From Paratinospora sagittata (taxonomy: Eukaryota; Streptophyta; Magnoliopsida; Ranunculales; Menispermaceae), in the NCBI GenBank assembly GCA_035771175.1, contig CM069607.1, forward strand, positions 21,832,001-21,896,000: DNA of 64,000 nucleotides, in the 5' to 3' direction. The position numbers and the translations under genes were made by a program. Below, in pieces: positions 61,695 to 64,000 of the stretch. The first letter of the stretch is position 1; every line of letters starts with the position of its first letter. A model generated the notes under the pieces. It saw only the letters and a program-made list of their open reading frames with translations. It made no database searches and had not been told where the DNA came from.

Positions 61695-64000
61695 ACCCTC
61701 TAAATTGCAAAGTCTTCAAAATCACTTCGATTAAAGTATTTGGTTTTGACAAACTATTTTTCGAAAGGTTTTAATCATAATTTCAATGAGTTTTGAATGA
61801 TTTAAAAGTGTTTTGAGACAATGGAATGGTTCTTAAGTGTTAAAATATTAATTTTTTCAAAATCAGGCTATCCAGCAATTTGCCAAAATTTTTCAAACGG
61901 CAATAACGCACTATCAGTGTTGATAGCACGATTATTGGGTTGAATAATCAAAAATCTTTTTTTCTTGAAAATTGCCTGCAGCGCTATCCCTTTTGATAAC
62001 TCGCTATAGAGAGCAGTTGTCGTAATCTTTCGATTTTTAGTAAAATGGGCAATAGCCTGCTATACGCCTTGATTGGACGCTATCGGAAAGTTCGAAAAAC
62101 ACGAGCTCTCGGGTGTGTGTATATCGACCTGCAATAGTCCGCTATCCGTCATTAGAGAGGATGATACACAACCCAATAGCATGCTATCCACGTCTGAGTT
62201 AGAAATCTAATATATCTAACGAGAAAAACGTGGGCCCTTTCCCTTGCTCGATATTTCTATTCCTTGTACATTTTTGACTAGGAATCGTAACTGAAACATT
62301 CTCCACTAACACCAGGATGATTCCCATTGTGTCGCACGGGACAAACAACTTTAGATTAAAACAATGCTTTGAATTCAAACCATTTCCTACTCTTTTGCTC
62401 TTTAACCTGCAACTGGTAATTTAATAAAACACTCATTCTCTAATTTTCAAAGATACTACACACACGATTTTTGCAAGTTAGACTGAGCTTTCCAAAGAGT
62501 ATTTCAAAAGAAGAAAGTCGTGACTCTTGCATTGCTAATAAAAGCTTCAACCTGAATCAAAATTGCAACCTATCTTGAAGACAATCTCACTGTTTAGCAA
62601 GTTCTTCATTTTATCCCTTTTGTGCTGAGATTTTCAGAAGCTATCCATCGTTTTAAACTGTGGGTATATGAAGTGTTCTCAGTAAGAGAAGACATCACCT
62701 ATATTCTTTCTCCGAGTGCTACAACTAATCATCAAGAACACATCAAACAATAGCTATCAAAGTCTACAAAGATTAGGCTCTAAGAACGAAGACATATCTC
62801 AATGCTAATGCATTAGTTTGATCTTAAGTGTGAAGGGCAACTTCTTGATCAATCTCAGCACGAAAACCCTCTAAATTGCAAAGTCTTCAAAATCACTTGG
62901 ATTAAAGTATTTGGTTTTGACAAAATATTTTTCGAAAGGTTTTAATCATAATTTCAATGAGTTTTGAATGATTTAAAAGTGTTTTGAGACAATGGAATGG
63001 TTCTTAAGTGTTAAAATATTAATTTTTTCAAAATCAGGCTATCCAGGAATTTGCCAAAATTTTTCAAACGGGAATAGCGCACTATCAGTGTTGATAGCAC
63101 GCTGATTGGGTTGAATAATCAAAAATCTTTTTTTCTTGAAAATTGCATGCAGCGCGCTATCTCTTTTGATAACTCGCTATAGAGAGCGGTTGTCGTAATC
63201 TTTCGATTTTAAGTAAAATGGGCAATAGCCTGCTATACGCCTTGATTGCACGCTATCAGAAAGTCCGAAAAACACGAGCTCTCGGGTTTGTGTATATCGA
63301 CCTGCAATAGTCCGCTATGCGTCAATAGAGAGGATGATACGCAACCCAATATCATGCTATCCACGTCTGAGTTAGAAATCTCACATATCTAACGAGAAAA
63401 ACGTGGGCCCTTTCCCTTGGTCGATTTTTCTATTCCTTGTACATTTTTGACTGGGAATCGTAACTGAAACATTCTCCACTAGCACCAGGATGATACCCAT
63501 TGTGTCGCACGGGACAAACAACTTTAGATTAAAACAATGTTTTGAATTCAAATCATTTCCTACTCTTTTGCTCTTTAACCTGCAACTGGTAATTTAATAA
63601 AACACTCATTCTCTAATTTTCAAAGATACAACACACACGATTTTTGCAAGTTAGACTGAGCTTTCCAAATAGTATTTCAAAAGAAGAAAGTCGTGACTCT
63701 TGCATTGCTAATAAAAGCTTCAACCTGATTCAAAATTGCAACCTATCTTGAAGACAATCTCACTGTTTAGCAAGTTCTTCATTTTATCCCATTTGTGCTG
63801 AGATTTTCAGAAGCTATCCATCGTTTTAAACTGTGGGTATATGAAGTGTTCTCAGTAAGAGAAGACATCACCTATATTCTTTCTCCGAGTACTACAACTA
63901 ATCATCAAGAACACATCAAACAATAGCTATCAAAGTCTACAAAGATCAGGCTCTAAGAACGAAGACATATCTCAATGCTAATGCATTAGTTTGATCTTAA
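61695..64000 (+). repeat. Satellite monomers 52-53 (near-twins, last one cut)
   Basis: Monomer 52 runs 61695-62865 (1,171 bp). Monomer 53 starts at 62866 and is cut by the window end. Both carry CACGGGACAAACAAC, CAACTGGTAATTT, TTGCTAATAAAAG, GCAACCTATCTTG, ACTGTGGGTATATG and GAGAAGACATCACC, a set not found elsewhere. A local one-monomer amplification was evidently under way and may continue beyond the window. Confidence 0.92.

Larger units (their letters stand above)
1..64000 (+). repeat. Tandem satellite array, ~1,170-bp monomer, 53 copies
   Basis: The whole window is tiled head to tail by one repeat. Phased on ACTCTCTAAATTGCAAAG or its ACCCTCT variant, monomers start at 1, 1171, 2048, 3219, 4394, 5563, 6725, 7890, 8762, 9928, 11094, 12265, 13426, 14599, 15774, 17308, 18482, 19650, 21135, 23095, 24264, 25433, 26602, 27772, 29257, 30116, 31556, 32726, 33896, 35381, 36241, 37681, 38851, 40336, 41506, 42676, 44162, 45334, 46508, 47680, 48849, 50021, 51193, 52367, 53537, 54709, 55879, 57030, 58199, 59350, 60521, 61695 and 62866. 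The last is cut by the window end. The phase is arbitrary because no natural boundary is visible. No copy is inverted. A+T is roughly two thirds by eye. No function is implied by the sequence itself; a heterochromatic location is inferred from what such arrays usually are. Confidence 0.98.

Noticed and set aside
1..64000. CRISPR array
   Set aside because: There is direct repetition, but the unit is about 1,170 bp with no alternation of short identical repeats and unique spacers.

Overview
The window is one uninterrupted tandem array of a long satellite DNA. It holds about 53 head-to-tail copies, all on the same strand, of an AT-rich monomer of about 1,170 bp, and one small inserted mobile element. 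I see no protein-coding gene, no rRNA gene, no intact tRNA gene, no CRISPR array, no telomeric repeat and no bacterial operon structure. All open reading frames are short (116 codons or fewer) and recur only because the DNA beneath them recurs. Long-monomer satellite arrays with block duplications are typical of eukaryotic heterochromatin (pericentromeric, subtelomeric or knob-like). A flowering plant is my best guess, from the base composition and the plant-like look of the inserted element. The species and chromosomal position cannot be read from the sequence.

Layout, with monomers phased on the A of AAAACTCTCTAAATTGCAAA (or the AAAACCCTCT variant). 1-15773: monomers 1-14, mostly 1,161-1,175 bp, with two copies (1171-2047 and 7890-8761) sharing one 293-bp deletion, and a mosaic of near-identical tracts at 2.0, 3.5, 5.5 and 6.7 kb spacing. 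15774-40335: a domain where extended monomers of about 1,485 bp appear eight times. It contains a 472-bp fold-back-like element (21660-22131) with a 5-bp target duplication, and a very recent duplication of a five-monomer, 6.1-kb block (26157-32280 and 32281-38405). 40336-64000: a different subfamily of about 1,170-bp monomers, with local duplications of one monomer (1,172 bp) or two (2,320 bp).

Inside the monomer, a segment of about 345 bp is itself built from diverged 77-bp subrepeats. Each carries a pair of short dyads of the form ATAGC-NN-GCTAT about 20 bp apart. The extended monomers look like the gain of about four subrepeats by out-of-register exchange. A separate perfect 8-bp stem with a 5-base loop (GTGTTCTC / GAGAACAC) sits near the 3' part of nearly every monomer. 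There are no genes to work together here. The biology is that of repeat turnover (unequal crossover, conversion, block amplification) and possibly of a protein that binds the clustered dyads.

All similarity statements come from reading and aligning by eye. Mismatch counts are minimums noticed, not computed identities.
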